Positions 8,795-17,181 of a stretch of DNA of 64,000 nt are shown in pieces. Below the pieces are notes generated by a model, which was not told the DNA's origin, made no database searches, and saw only the letters and a list, made by a program, of their open reading frames with translations. Source of the DNA: Thermohalobaculum xanthum. GTDB lineage: Bacteria > Pseudomonadota > Alphaproteobacteria > Rhodobacterales > Rhodobacteraceae. The translations under genes were made by a program, and so were the position numbers. The stretch covers positions 62,001-126,000 of the forward strand of contig NZ_JAEHHL010000009.1 of NCBI RefSeq assembly GCF_016623495.1. Direction: 5' to 3'. Positions within the stretch are counted from its first letter, which is position 1. Every line of letters starts with the position of its first letter.

Positions 8795-10030
8795 TCAGAG
8801 GCTCGCGGACCGTTTCATTGCCTTGCCGTCCTTCATGATGAGCGGCATGTGAGCGCCCTGGCCGGTCAGCAGGTCGAGGTCGGCGATCGGATTGCCATCC
8901 ACCGCGATCAGGTCGGCATATGCCCCGGGGACGATCGCGCCGATCCGGCCCTCCATCCGCAGCACCTTGGCGGCATCCACGGTGGCCGAGCGGATCACCG
9001 CATCGGCGGGGATGTAGCGGCCGCGGAGGGGGAACTCGCCCGATTGCTCGGTCTGCATCCCGCCCAAGAGGTCCGAGCCGTAGCCCATGGTCACACCTGC
9101 CTCGTGCATCTTCACCAGGCGCTCCAGCCCGGCCTCGCGCACATCCGAGACCTTGGCGACCGATTCCGGCGGCAGCCCGAACTCGGCGCCTTTCCGGGCC
9201 AGGAGGTCATAGGTGATGTTGGTCGGCACCACGAACGCCCCTTCGCGCACGACACGCGCGATGGTCGCGTCCGAGATCAGGTTGCCATGCTCGATGGTGT
9301 CGATGCCGCAGTCGAGCGCCCGCACGATGGCCTCGTCCGCGTAGAGATGCCCCGAGACATAGGTTCCGAAGCCCTTCGCGATCTCGACGATCGCTTTCAG
9401 CTCCTCGACCGAGAACACAAGATAGCCGACCGGGTCCGAGGGCGAGGACACTCCGCCATCCGCCATGACCTTGACGAATTGCGCACCGTTCTTCAGCTCC
9501 TCGCGCGTGGCGCGCCGGACTTCCGAGACGCCGTCGCAAATCCGGCCCATCGCGCCGAGCTGGTCCTTGTACCAGCGAACGTCGCGGTTATCGAACGGAC
9601 CGCGGTAATCGGTGTGACCACCGGTCTGGGACAGCGCCTTGCCGCAGATCACCAAGCGCGGGCCCTGGAAGTAGCCCTCCTCGACGGCCTGCTGCAGACC
9701 GCGGTCGGCCCCACCGAGGTCGCGCACGGTGGTAAAGCCGCGCATCAGCATCTGGTTCATCAGCCGCGCGCTCTTTGCCGCCACCAGCGAGGACGGAAGC
9801 ACGGCGTTCAGTCCCAGGTTCGCCGTCGTCGCGATGACATGAACGTGGCAGTCGATGAGGCCCGGCATCACCGGGAGACCCTTGAGGTCGAGCACCTCGT
9901 CCGTCTTGGCGGTGACCCCCGGCCCTACTTCGCGGAAAAGCCCATCTTCGATGACGATCCCGACCGGATCGGTCGGCTCGGGCTGTGTGCCGTCAACGAT
10001 CCGGGCATTCTTGATGAGCAGGGCGGTCAT
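8795..10030 (-). CDS. Metal-dependent amidohydrolase (imidazolonepropionase-like)
   Basis: A 411-residue amidohydrolase-superfamily protein with a composite beta-sandwich and TIM barrel. Metal ligands are visible: His62 and His64 in LIDCHVHV, Lys187 (probably carboxylated) in FVKVMADGG, His228 in SGHLY, His248 in IEHGN and Asp320 in GSD. This pattern belongs to the group that includes imidazolonepropionase-like and Xaa-Pro dipeptidase-like hydrolases; HutI context (hutH/U/G) is absent. It probably opens a cyclic amide or cleaves an amide or peptide bond in the cytoplasm. The ATG at 10030 has GGAAGACGCGGA before it. It lies between the cysteine hydrolase and dctP genes, all co-directional. Confidence 0.85.
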   Translation of the reverse strand: MTALLIKNARIVDGTQPEPTDPVGIVIEDGLFREVGPGVTAKTDEVLDLKGLPVMPGLIDCHVHVIATTANLGLNAVLPSSLVAAKSARLMNQMLMRGFTTVRDLGGADRGLQQAVEEGYFQGPRLVICGKALSQTGGHTDYRGPFDNRDVRWYKDQLGAMGRICDGVSEVRRATREELKNGAQFVKVMADGGVSSPSDPVGYLVFSVEELKAIVEIAKGFGTYVSGHLYADEAIVRALDCGIDTIEHGNLISDATIARVVREGAFVVPTNITYDLLARKGAEFGLPPESVAKVSDVREAGLERLVKMHEAGVTMGYGSDLLGGMQTEQSGEFPLRGRYIPADAVIRSATVDAAKVLRMEGRIGAIVPGAYADLIAVDGNPIADLDLLTGQGAHMPLIMKDGKAMKRSASL

Positions 10031-10174
10031 TCCGCGTCTTCCTTTCTGGTCGGATCGTCCCGGCGGGCCCGTCGTCCGAATCTCTCTTGCTGCTGTGCCC
10101 GGCAGTTCGCCCGCAGGACACCGTGCACTCTCGCGGCGGATTTCCGTGCGGGCAAACCTCCGGTGGCGCCGGGT

Positions 10175-10822
10175 TCAGGCGGCGTGATCTTTCCTCGATG
10201 CGTGCCACGTCTCGAGGAAGTTGAGGGCCGTCTTCAAGTCCACGACGTCGACATAGCGCCGGCCAAGGTCGCGCAGGTTGTCGTGATGGGGCTGCTCCTC
10301 GATGTCACCGACGCAATCTTCCGGAACCAGGGTGCGATAGCGGTGGCTGAAGGCGTCAATCGAGGTCGCCCGGATGCAGCCGCTGGTGTTGCAGCCGGTT
10401 ACGATCACTGTATCGACCCGCTCCTTGGTGAAGTAGTCGTTCACGTCGGTGTTGAAGAAGATCGACGGCGCTTTCTTGCAGACCGTCAGATCATAGGTCC
10501 GATCGTAGATGCGATCGTCGAACGCGACGCTGGGATGATCGTGCAGGAAGGTCTTCCTGACCGCGGTGATCTTCCAGTAGGGCATCTCGCGCTCGTTCAT
10601 GTAGGCCGTGTTGCAGTTGGCAACCGGCACGCCATACGCGCGCGCAACCTTGAGCAGCTTGGCGGTGTTCTCCAGCGCGCGCATCACCAGTGGCGCACCG
10701 CCGAGAGGGTACTGCGCTTCGGTGAAGCCCTTCTGGAAATCCACGACCACAATTCCGGGCTTGAACCCGGTGCCGACCGGTATCTCGCCATAGCTTCTGT
10801 TCTTGTAGTCGTCGGTTCCCAT
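10175..10822 (-). CDS. Isochorismatase-family cysteine hydrolase, N-carbamoylsarcosine amidase-like
   Basis: A 215-residue cysteine hydrolase. The catalytic triad can be read as Asp28 (VVVDFQ), Lys117 (KKAPS) and Cys149 (TGCNTSGCIRA), the last in the loop shared by N-carbamoylsarcosine amidase and related amidases such as maleamate or biuret hydrolases. It likely removes ammonia, or ammonia plus CO2, from an amide or carbamoyl group. ATG at 10822 follows AAGGGGAAG. It is the first gene of the block; a sigma-70-like promoter and an overlapping palindrome lie immediately upstream. No carbamoylase partner such as hydantoinase or creatininase is in view, so the substrate is not assigned. Confidence 0.85.
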   Translation of the reverse strand: MGTDDYKNRSYGEIPVGTGFKPGIVVVDFQKGFTEAQYPLGGAPLVMRALENTAKLLKVARAYGVPVANCNTAYMNEREMPYWKITAVRKTFLHDHPSVAFDDRIYDRTYDLTVCKKAPSIFFNTDVNDYFTKERVDTVIVTGCNTSGCIRATSIDAFSHRYRTLVPEDCVGDIEEQPHHDNLRDLGRRYVDVVDLKTALNFLETWHASRKDHAA

Positions 10823-10850
10823 GATCTTCCCCTTTCAGTTCGTCGGCCCG

Positions 10851-10891
10851 AGCGTAGGGGTTGAAAAAAATCAGTCAAGACTGTTTTTTTA
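10851..10891 (-). promoter_or_regulatory. Promoter and candidate operator of the catabolic block
   Basis: On the minus strand, -35 TTGACT (10878-10873) and -10 TACGCT (10856-10851) are 16 bp apart, with the start codon about 20 bp beyond the likely start site. The -35 box lies inside an inverted repeat CAGTC-AA-GACTG (10872-10883) flanked by A7 on one side and T7 on the other. A TetR-type repressor bound here would block polymerase; the regulator at 4781-5455 is the obvious candidate. Confidence 0.6.
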
Positions 10892-11093
10892 TCGAGGCGG
10901 ATGTCTGCCCGTCATATGGTGGAAACTCGCTGCGCGATCCGCCGCGAAGGCGACGACACCGCCAATCGCGCCATGCGGTCCGGGACGCGGTCGACGGGGT
11001 TCTCGCGCTGGAATCAGCGCAAGTCCGGGGGATGCCGGATGAGCGCCCATGTCGGTCATGTGAGATTGCCCTGGGAGAGGGCCAGAACGAAAC
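10892..11093. other. Gene-free stretch between the catabolic promoter and the tRNA-Lys terminator
   Basis: About 200 bp with short open frames on both strands (longest 74-84 codons). None has a recognisable domain or a convincing ribosome site. I see no RNA gene or repeat in it. Confidence 0.3.
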
Positions 11094-11123
11094 AAGGGCT
11101 CGGGCGTTTTCGCCCAAGCCCTT
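11094..11123 (-). terminator. Intrinsic terminator after tRNA-Lys
   Basis: The hairpin AAGGGCTTGGGCG-AAAA-CGCCCGAGCCCTT (minus strand, one mismatch) is followed by TGTTTCGTT. It lies 8 bp past the CCA end of tRNA-Lys and fits termination of that transcript. Confidence 0.75.
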
Positions 11124-11131
11124 GATTTATT

Positions 11132-11207
<76 letters not shown>

Positions 11208-11220
11208 GAAAGAGGCGCTC

Positions 11221-11249
11221 TCCATAATCGCATTCCCATGACGCGTCAA
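11221..11249 (-). promoter_or_regulatory. Promoter of tRNA-Lys
   Basis: -35 TTGACG and -10 TATGGA with a 17-bp spacer on the minus strand, ending 14 bp before the mature tRNA 5' end. Confidence 0.6.
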
Positions 11250-11265
11250 GCGCCGGGCGGGGCCT

Positions 11266-12000
11266 TCAGCGATGCTTCTTCAGATAGACGTAGAACGCGC
11301 CTTCGCCGCCGTGCCGGCGATGCGCAGCGTAGATCCCGACGATCATTCGCGCCGCGGGACCAGCGCGCAGCCATCTGGGCGCGTCCTGGCGCAGCCGTCC
11401 GCGATCCGGACGCATGAAGCCCGCGTCATGGTCGTCACCGCCGCGTCCGCCCTTGCCCGTGATCACCAGCACGCAGCGCAACCCGCGCGCCGCCGCATCC
11501 GCGATGAACCGGTCCAGCGCGCGGTGGGCACGCTCGGCCGTCATGCCATGGAGGTCGATGCGCGCGTCCGGCGCGCGCTCTCCGCGCCGCAGGCGCTCGG
11601 CCGTGCGGCGATCAAGCCCGGCCTCGGGGCGCCCGACAGGGGCGGGTGCCGGGTCATGAAGATCGAGCGTGACCCGTGACGGCTCCGGGGGCGTCGGCAA
11701 GCGCCTGAAGCCCGCATCGTCCTGTCCTGGCCGGCGCGCGCCCGCGAGCAATGCGGCGGGCGACACGGCAGCGCGCGGGGCGGGGGCCCCTGGCTCCTGG
11801 TGACGGGGCTGCGGCGCATCCGCTCCGGGTTCGACACCGGGTTCGGCGCCGGGTTCGGCATCTGGTCCGGCTTCTGGCACCCGGTGCTCCTGCGCCCGCT
11901 CGAGGGGACGGATCTGCCGGGCAACGAGATCCCACACCGCGCGATCCTCCGGTGTGAGATGTCCGCGTCCGCGCCGCCCGCGTTTGGGCGGCCGGCTCAC
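11266..12000 (-). CDS. Smr/MutS2-type domain protein
   Basis: A 244-residue protein. Residues 1-140 are low-complexity, rich in Arg, Pro and Ala, with a repeated Gly-Ala-Glu-Pro pattern near 48-62. The C-terminal Smr domain starts at DLHGMT (149-154) and has the TGKGG loop and an IVGIYAAHRRHGGEGAFYVYLK end. Smr domains nick DNA or cleave RNA; stand-alone forms are linked to ribosome rescue or DNA repair, but the role here is not established. The GTG start at 12000 overlaps the mltA stop as GTGA, so it is translated with mltA. Confidence 0.88.
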   Translation of the reverse strand: MSRPPKRGRRGRGHLTPEDRAVWDLVARQIRPLERAQEHRVPEAGPDAEPGAEPGVEPGADAPQPRHQEPGAPAPRAAVSPAALLAGARRPGQDDAGFRRLPTPPEPSRVTLDLHDPAPAPVGRPEAGLDRRTAERLRRGERAPDARIDLHGMTAERAHRALDRFIADAAARGLRCVLVITGKGGRGGDDHDAGFMRPDRGRLRQDAPRWLRAGPAARMIVGIYAAHRRHGGEGAFYVYLKKHR

Positions 12001-13028
12001 GCGTCGCTCTCGACGGGGACAAGCCGCAACAAACGGCCGCGCGCGGACACGCGGCCGGCCTCGTTCCCGGCCGCCTCGCCCGTTCCGAAGAAGATGTCGC
12101 CGCGCTGCGGCCCGCGAATCGCGGTGCCGCGATCCATCGCCACCATCAGCCGGGGCGTGAGCCCGTTCGCCTCGACCCAGATCGCGCTGCCGAAGGGGTG
12201 GTGCCGGGTATCGATCGCAAGCGAGCGATGCGCGCTGAGCGGCAGGCCCATCGCGCCGATCGGGCCTTCGTCGTCGCGAAGGTTCGCGATCTCGCGGAAG
12301 AACACGTAGGACGGATTGCGCGCCATCATCCGGGCACCGCGATCAGGGTCGGCGCGCAGCCATTTCTTGATCCGGCCCGCGCTCGCGCCGCCCTCGGGCA
12401 TATGGCCCTCGGCCATCATGATCCGCCCGATCGAGGCGTAGTCATGCCCGTTGCGCCCCGCATACCCGATGCGCACCAGGCGCCCGTCGGGCAGTTTGAG
12501 CCGCCCGGACCCCTGGATCTGGAGGAAATACAGCTCGACCGCATCCTCGAGCCAGAAGAGTTCGAGCCCGAAGCCGGCGAAGGCCCCGGCCACGATAGCC
12601 GCGCGATCCGGCATCGGCTCGCGCCACGCGCTTTCGGGCGGCAGCGCCAAAAGGGGCGCGGTGAAGCGCGCCGTGGGCACGTCCGACGCCGGGATGACGG
12701 GCTCGTAATAGGCCGTCAGGCGCGCGCGCGCAGGATCGCCGACCAGGACGGGGCGGAACCGCTCCTGCCACCAGCGCCGCGCAACCGCCGGGCCGTCTTC
12801 CGGCGAGGGCGCCGCGAGGGTCCGCGCCAGATCCGGCGGATTGCTTCTTAGCCAGACCGCCAGCGCGGCGTCGTGGGCGTCATCGTCCCAGCCGCGCAGG
12901 TCGGAGAAATCGAGCCATGTTTCCGCGCGTGCGCTCATCGGTGCGATACCCCCACTCCCGAGGGCAAGCGTGGCGCCCAGACCTGCGAGAACAGCACGGC
13001 GCGTGCCCGCTCGCCGACCCATCCTCAC
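11997..13028 (-). CDS. mltA: Membrane-bound lytic murein transglycosylase A
   Basis: A 343-residue murein hydrolase that cleaves MurNAc-GlcNAc bonds with 1,6-anhydro ring formation. The N-terminus is Tat-like (GRRAGTRRAVLAGLGATLALG). The MltA barrel includes ARLTAYYEPVI, FLQIQGSGRLKLPDG and GYAGRNGHDYASIG. The C-terminal 3D domain has LMVAMDRGTAIRGPQRGDIF, whose Asp is the catalytic acid in E. coli MltA. No lipobox Cys is visible, so it may be soluble periplasmic rather than lipid-anchored. It follows timA by 13 bp and overlaps the smr gene. Confidence 0.93.
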   Translation of the reverse strand: MRMGRRAGTRRAVLAGLGATLALGSGGIAPMSARAETWLDFSDLRGWDDDAHDAALAVWLRSNPPDLARTLAAPSPEDGPAVARRWWQERFRPVLVGDPARARLTAYYEPVIPASDVPTARFTAPLLALPPESAWREPMPDRAAIVAGAFAGFGLELFWLEDAVELYFLQIQGSGRLKLPDGRLVRIGYAGRNGHDYASIGRIMMAEGHMPEGGASAGRIKKWLRADPDRGARMMARNPSYVFFREIANLRDDEGPIGAMGLPLSAHRSLAIDTRHHPFGSAIWVEANGLTPRLMVAMDRGTAIRGPQRGDIFFGTGEAAGNEAGRVSARGRLLRLVPVESDA

Positions 13029-13041
13029 GCGCCGCCCACGC

Positions 13042-13704
13042 TCACTCGCCGGTCGCGGTCAGCAACCAGTTGGGATCGGGCGCACCCATGACGCGCGAGA
13101 AGGTCCAGACATCCGTCTGGCGGCGGATCTCGTTCGGGTCGCCCTCTACGACGCGGTTCTCGCGGTCGCGCACCGCGGTGATCATCTCGCCGACGAAGCG
13201 GATCGTCACGTCGGCCTCGCTGGTCTCGGGATCGAAGGACGCGGTTTCCACCCGCACATCGCGCACGCCGATGAAACGGGCCTCGACGCTCAGCCCCTCG
13301 CTCTCGCGCGTCGCGATGACACCCTCGAAGGCGCGGTAGACATCGGGGGCAAGGAGGTTCTGCAGGGTCTGGCGGTCGCCCTCCTCGAAGGCCATCAGCA
13401 CCATCTCGTAGGCCGAGCGCGCGCCGTCGAGGAACTCGTCGAGCGAGAAGCTCGGCTCGACCGCGCGCATCGCGGCCAAGGCGTCGCGCGCATCGGCGGG
13501 CAGGGTATGGCGAAGCGCCATCTCCTCGGCCGGCGGCTCGGCGCGCTGGTCCTCCGGCAGATGCCCGGGACCGTCGCTTCCGGGCCCGCGATGCTCGGGC
13601 GGCGCCTCGTAGCCCGTCCGCGTGCCGATCACGGATTTAAGGCGGAACAGCACGAAGGCCGCGACGGCGAACAGAATCAAAAGCTCGATCATCTGGGGAC
13701 TCAT
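13042..13704 (-). CDS. Tim44/TimA-family membrane-associated protein
   Basis: A 220-residue protein with one N-terminal transmembrane helix (IELLILFAVAAFVLFRLKSVI, about 6-26), a Pro/Glu-rich linker, and a Tim44-like domain (about 75-215) ending TDVWTFSRVMGAPDPNWLL, typical of alphaproteobacterial TimA. It is proposed to be the bacterial ancestor of mitochondrial Tim44, tied to inner-membrane protein handling. ATG at 13704 follows GGAAAG. It is divergent from fxsA and close to secB, so translocation-related genes cluster here. Confidence 0.88.
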   Translation of the reverse strand: MSPQMIELLILFAVAAFVLFRLKSVIGTRTGYEAPPEHRGPGSDGPGHLPEDQRAEPPAEEMALRHTLPADARDALAAMRAVEPSFSLDEFLDGARSAYEMVLMAFEEGDRQTLQNLLAPDVYRAFEGVIATRESEGLSVEARFIGVRDVRVETASFDPETSEADVTIRFVGEMITAVRDRENRVVEGDPNEIRRQTDVWTFSRVMGAPDPNWLLTATGE

Positions 13705-13885
13705 CGCTTTCCGGCCTCTCGTCTGCCTGCCGTCCGCTTGCTCGCACGAAAGGCCCCTGGCTGAAGGGGCGCGGTCGGTTGGTCTCTCATTTTTCATATC
13801 TTATGTAGGGGGTGCGCGGGCCCAAGTCTATTCTCGGTCCACTTGCGAAACGGACTCGATGCACCCTGATGACGGAGTGACGCAG

Positions 13886-14398
13886 ATGTGGCTCTTTGCG
13901 ATCCTGCTGATCGTGCCCCTGATCGAGATCGCCCTCTTCATCGAGGTCGGCTCGCTGATCGGCACCTGGCCCACGGTCGCGATCGTCTTCCTGACTGCGG
14001 TAATCGGCACCTTCCTGCTGCGCCAGCAGGGGATCCAGGCATTGGGCGAGCTGCAGGCACGGCTCTCGTCGGGCCGCGACCCCGGCGCGGTCCTTGCGCA
14101 CGGTGCGATGATCCTCGTCGCGGGCATCCTGTTGCTCACGCCGGGCTTCTTTACCGATGCTATCGGCTTCCTCTTGCTGGTGCCGGCGGTGCGCAGCGCG
14201 GCGATCGCCGCGCTGTCGCGGCGCATCACCGTGGTGCATGCCCAGAGCTACCGCCGCGCGCCGGGCGGGCCCCCTCCGGGCGGCGGCCAGACCGTCGAGG
14301 TCGACTACGAGGACGTGACCGACGAGGCGCCGCCGGCAAAGGGCGCGTCAGGCAGTTCGTCGAGCGGCTGGACGCGCCACCCGGGCGGCCAAGGCTGA
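13886..14398 (+). CDS. fxsA: FxsA family membrane protein
   Basis: A 170-residue inner-membrane protein with three or four hydrophobic segments and the FxsA pattern (PLIEIALFIEVGSLIG, RQQGIQAL, LLLTPGFFTDAIGFLLLVP). E. coli FxsA affects exclusion of phage T7 by the F plasmid; its normal role is unknown. The C-terminal 55 residues are a Gly/Pro/Ser-rich tail. ATG at 13886 is preferred because GGAG lies 8 bp upstream; an earlier in-frame ATG at 13859 lacks a site. secB starts 88 bp downstream on the same strand. Confidence 0.88.
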   Translation: MWLFAILLIVPLIEIALFIEVGSLIGTWPTVAIVFLTAVIGTFLLRQQGIQALGELQARLSSGRDPGAVLAHGAMILVAGILLLTPGFFTDAIGFLLLVPAVRSAAIAALSRRITVVHAQSYRRAPGGPPPGGGQTVEVDYEDVTDEAPPAKGASGSSSSGWTRHPGGQG

Positions 14399-14486
14399 GC
14401 GCGACCCCCGGCCCGATTGCCCCTGGCGGACCGATCTGCTACGCCCCACCTCGACCCGTGACGTGTCCGACAGGAAGGAATTTCGA

Positions 14487-14987
14487 ATGGCCGAAGACGA
14501 GCCGAAAGAGGGTGCCGGAGCCGAGGCCCAACCCCAGCAGCAACAGCAGCAGCCGCAGGTCAAGATCCTCGCGCATTTCGTCCGCGACCTGAGCTTCGAG
14601 AATGTCGGCGCCATCGAGGGGACCTCGGCCGAGGGGACGCCCGAGATCAGCGTCAACGTCAATCTCGAAGGCAACTCGATCGGCGAGGACCGTTACCAGA
14701 CGGCGATGAAGATCACCGCCACCGCCAAGGCGGGCGAGAAGACGCGCTTCATGGTCGAGCTCGACTATGTCGGCATCTTCTCGATCAACAACGCGCGCCA
14801 GGATCTCGTTCACCCGCTCGTCTTCATCGAGTGCCCGCGGCTGATCCTGCCCTTTGCCCGCCGCGTGGTTGCCGACGTGACGCGCGATGGCGGCTACCCG
14901 CCGCTGATGATCGAGAATGTCGATTTCGCGGCGCTCTACCGCCAGCGCCTCGCGCAGCACCAGGCCCAGCAGGCCGGGAACGCCTGA
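14487..14987 (+). CDS. secB: Protein-export chaperone SecB
   Basis: A 166-residue cytoplasmic chaperone that keeps preproteins unfolded and hands them to SecA. The core VKILAHFVRDLSFENVGA and the end RLILPFARRVVADVTRDGGYPPLMIENVDFAALY match the family. An unusual feature is a Gln tract, PQQQQQQPQ, just after the acidic N-terminus, before the folded domain. ATG at 14487 has AGGAAGGA upstream; the earlier in-frame GTG at 14463 has none. It converges with dnaQ. Confidence 0.95.
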   Translation: MAEDEPKEGAGAEAQPQQQQQQPQVKILAHFVRDLSFENVGAIEGTSAEGTPEISVNVNLEGNSIGEDRYQTAMKITATAKAGEKTRFMVELDYVGIFSINNARQDLVHPLVFIECPRLILPFARRVVADVTRDGGYPPLMIENVDFAALYRQRLAQHQAQQAGNA

Positions 14988-15015
14988 GCGGGCATGCGCG
15001 CCGCGGCCGGGCGGT

Positions 15016-15723
15016 TCAGCCGTCCGACCGCATCTTCAGCCACATGGCATTCTCTCCGAGTTCCGCGAGGAACGCGTCGTGGGCCGCGGCCTCGGCATCG
15101 CTCAGGCGCGGCGCCAGTGGCCTCGGCCTTTGCGCTGCCGTCGCGCCGGGTGCGGCCACCGCCACCTTCTGCTCGGACTTCTGATCCGCGACGTTCAACG
15201 CGAAACCGGTCTGACGCCCGCCCATCAGTTCGAGATAGACCTCGGCCAGCAACTCGCAGTCGAGCAGCGCGCCGTGCTTCTCACGCGCCGAATTGTCCAC
15301 GCCAAAGCGCTTGCACAGCGCGTCGAGGTTCGCCGGGGCACCGGGAAAGCGCTGACGCGCGATCTGCACCGTGTCGAGCGCGCGGCTCATCGGCAGCTCG
15401 TCGGCACCCAGCCGACGCAGCTCGGCATTGATCATTGCCATGTCGAACGAGGCGTTGTGGATCACCAGCCGCGCGTCGCCCACGAAGTCGAGAAACCCGC
15501 GCGCAATCCTGCGGAACACCGGCTTGTCCGCGAGAAAATCATCTCCCAGCCCGTGAATGCGGAACGCGTCGGGCGGCATCGGCATTTCGGGGTTGATGTA
15601 CTGGTGATAGGTGCGCCCGGTCGGCAGCAGGTTGAACAGCTCGACCGCGCCAATCTCGACGATGCGGTGGCCCTGGGACGGCTCGAGCCCCGTGGTCTCG
15701 GTGTCGAGAACGATCTCACGCAT
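15016..15723 (-). CDS. dnaQ: DNA polymerase III subunit epsilon (proofreading exonuclease)
   Basis: A 235-residue DEDDh 3'-5' exonuclease. Exo I is VLDTETTGLEPSQGHRIVEIG (Asp7, Glu9), Exo II is VIHNASFDMAMINAEL, and Exo III is REKHGALLDCELLAEVYLEL. The C-terminal tail is Ala/Arg-rich, the part that contacts the polymerase alpha subunit in E. coli. Its start lies 8 bp inside the end of coaE, in a run of overlapping minus-strand genes (ppsR-maf-aroE-coaE-dnaQ) reading away from the origin. Confidence 0.95.
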   Translation of the reverse strand: MREIVLDTETTGLEPSQGHRIVEIGAVELFNLLPTGRTYHQYINPEMPMPPDAFRIHGLGDDFLADKPVFRRIARGFLDFVGDARLVIHNASFDMAMINAELRRLGADELPMSRALDTVQIARQRFPGAPANLDALCKRFGVDNSAREKHGALLDCELLAEVYLELMGGRQTGFALNVADQKSEQKVAVAAPGATAAQRPRPLAPRLSDAEAAAHDAFLAELGENAMWLKMRSDG

Positions 15724-16336
15724 CGTCGCTCTTGCTCCCTTGCTTATCCGCGCCCGTCAGGCTCTCGACGATCTGGTGCACCGCCGCGCGGGCCGCGTCC
15801 ATCCCTTCGCCGGTCTCGATCACGAAGTCGGCACGGCGGCGTTTCTCGGCATCGGGTACCTGCCGCGCGAGAATTGCATCGAGCGCGGCTTCCGTCATCC
15901 CCGGCCGTTCCAGGACCCGGGCGCGCTGCAACTCGACCGGGGCGGACACAACCGCCACGCGGTCGACCCACGCATCGGCGCCTGTCTCGAACAGAAGCGG
16001 GATATCGAGCAGCACCAGCGGCGCGCCGACAGCACGCGCATCCGCGATGAATGCTTCGCGATCCGCCGCTACCAGCGGGTGGATCGCCGCCTCGATCCGC
16101 GGCAGCAGCGTATCGTCCGCGAGCACCGCGTCACGCAGGGCGGCGCGATCGACGCCCTCGGCCCCCACGGCCCGGGGCGCCAGTTCCGCGATCGCCCGGG
16201 CGCCCGCAGCCCCGGCAGCGTAAAGCCTGTGCACCGCGGCATCCGCGTCCCAGACCGGCACGCCCAGCGCCGCGAACATCTTCGCGGTGGTGGATTTCCC
16301 CATCCCGATCGAACCGGTGAGGCCAAGAGTGATCAT
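15716..16336 (-). CDS. coaE: Dephospho-CoA kinase
   Basis: A 206-residue kinase performing the last step of coenzyme A synthesis, phosphorylating the ribose 3'-OH of dephospho-CoA. The P-loop GSIGMGKS is at residues 8-15; VWDADAAVHRLYA and VLLDIPLLFETG are the substrate-domain signatures. Its ATG overlaps the aroE stop as ATGA, and its end overlaps dnaQ by 8 bp, so translation is coupled both ways. Confidence 0.95.
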   Translation of the reverse strand: MITLGLTGSIGMGKSTTAKMFAALGVPVWDADAAVHRLYAAGAAGARAIAELAPRAVGAEGVDRAALRDAVLADDTLLPRIEAAIHPLVAADREAFIADARAVGAPLVLLDIPLLFETGADAWVDRVAVVSAPVELQRARVLERPGMTEAALDAILARQVPDAEKRRRADFVIETGEGMDAARAAVHQIVESLTGADKQGSKSDDA

Positions 16337-17181
16337 GCCGCGCCCGGCAGGCAGGCCCGCCGCAGGCCGTCGTCGACCTGCGGGTCGACCCCGAACCAGG
16401 CACGAAACGCCGGGCGGGCCTGGTGCAGCAGCATGCCCAGCCCGTCAACGGCCCGAAGCCCGCGCCGCCGCGCCGCGGCCAGCAGCGGCGTCTCGAGCGG
16501 GACATAGACAATGTCGTTGACCAGCGCGCCGTCGGGCACGGCATCGAGCGGCATCTCCAGCGCGGGCTTTCCCGTCATGCCAAGACTGGTCGCATTCACC
16601 ACCAGCATTGCGCCAGCCCCGGCGGCGGCACGCGCATCCCAGTCGACGCAGGCAACGCGCGGCCCGAACGCATCGGCAAGTCCCTCCGCCTTGTCGCGCG
16701 AGCGGTTGGCGAGGCGGATCTCGGGGACGCCCGCCTCCAGCAGGCCATGCAGAATGGCACGCGCGGCGCCGCCAGCACCAAGCACCAGCGCGGGCCCGGT
16801 CTCGGGCCGCCAGCCGGGTTCGGCATGCCGCAGGTTCTCGATGAAGCCATAGGCGTCGGTATTGTCCGCGACGATGCGGCCATCCTCGGCGAAGCAGATC
16901 ATGTTGGCCGCCCCGATGGCGCGCGCGGCCTCGGTCGCCTCGTCGGCAAGCCGAAGGGCATCGAGCTTGTGGGGGATCGTCACGTTGATGCCGCGGAACC
17001 CGGCATGCGGCAGGGCCCTGTAGACCTCGGCGAAACGCTCGGGCCTGATCGCGAGCGGCACGTAGCGCCCCGCGATCCCTGTCGCCCCGAACCAGTGATC
17101 GAACAGGACGGGCGAGCGCGAATGCGCGATCGGCCATCCCGCAACCCCGGCAACGAGGGGCCGTCCGTCGTGATCGTTCAT
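16333..17181 (-). CDS. aroE: Shikimate dehydrogenase (NADP+)
   Basis: A 282-residue enzyme reducing 3-dehydroshikimate to shikimate in aromatic amino-acid synthesis. The substrate domain has AHSRSPVLFDHWF and NVTIPHK with catalytic Lys72; Asp109 in DNTDAYG completes the pair. The NADP-binding loop is VLGAGGAARAIL followed by NRSRDKA. ATG at 17181 overlaps the maf stop as ATGA; the frame stays open to 17940 only because it runs antisense-free under maf, not because the protein is longer. Confidence 0.95.
   Translation of the reverse strand: MNDHDGRPLVAGVAGWPIAHSRSPVLFDHWFGATGIAGRYVPLAIRPERFAEVYRALPHAGFRGINVTIPHKLDALRLADEATEAARAIGAANMICFAEDGRIVADNTDAYGFIENLRHAEPGWRPETGPALVLGAGGAARAILHGLLEAGVPEIRLANRSRDKAEGLADAFGPRVACVDWDARAAAGAGAMLVVNATSLGMTGKPALEMPLDAVPDGALVNDIVYVPLETPLLAAARRRGLRAVDGLGMLLHQARPAFRAWFGVDPQVDDGLRRACLPGAA

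Noticed and set aside
8849-10864. 671-codon open frame opposite the amidohydrolase and cysteine hydrolase genes
   Set aside because: It spans two real genes and their gap without interruption only because of GC-rich codon use; no domain is seen.
10864-10890. A7-palindrome-T7 as an intrinsic terminator
   Set aside because: The stem core is only 5 bp with a 2-nt loop, too tight for an RNA hairpin, and it overlaps a promoter; an operator is the better reading.
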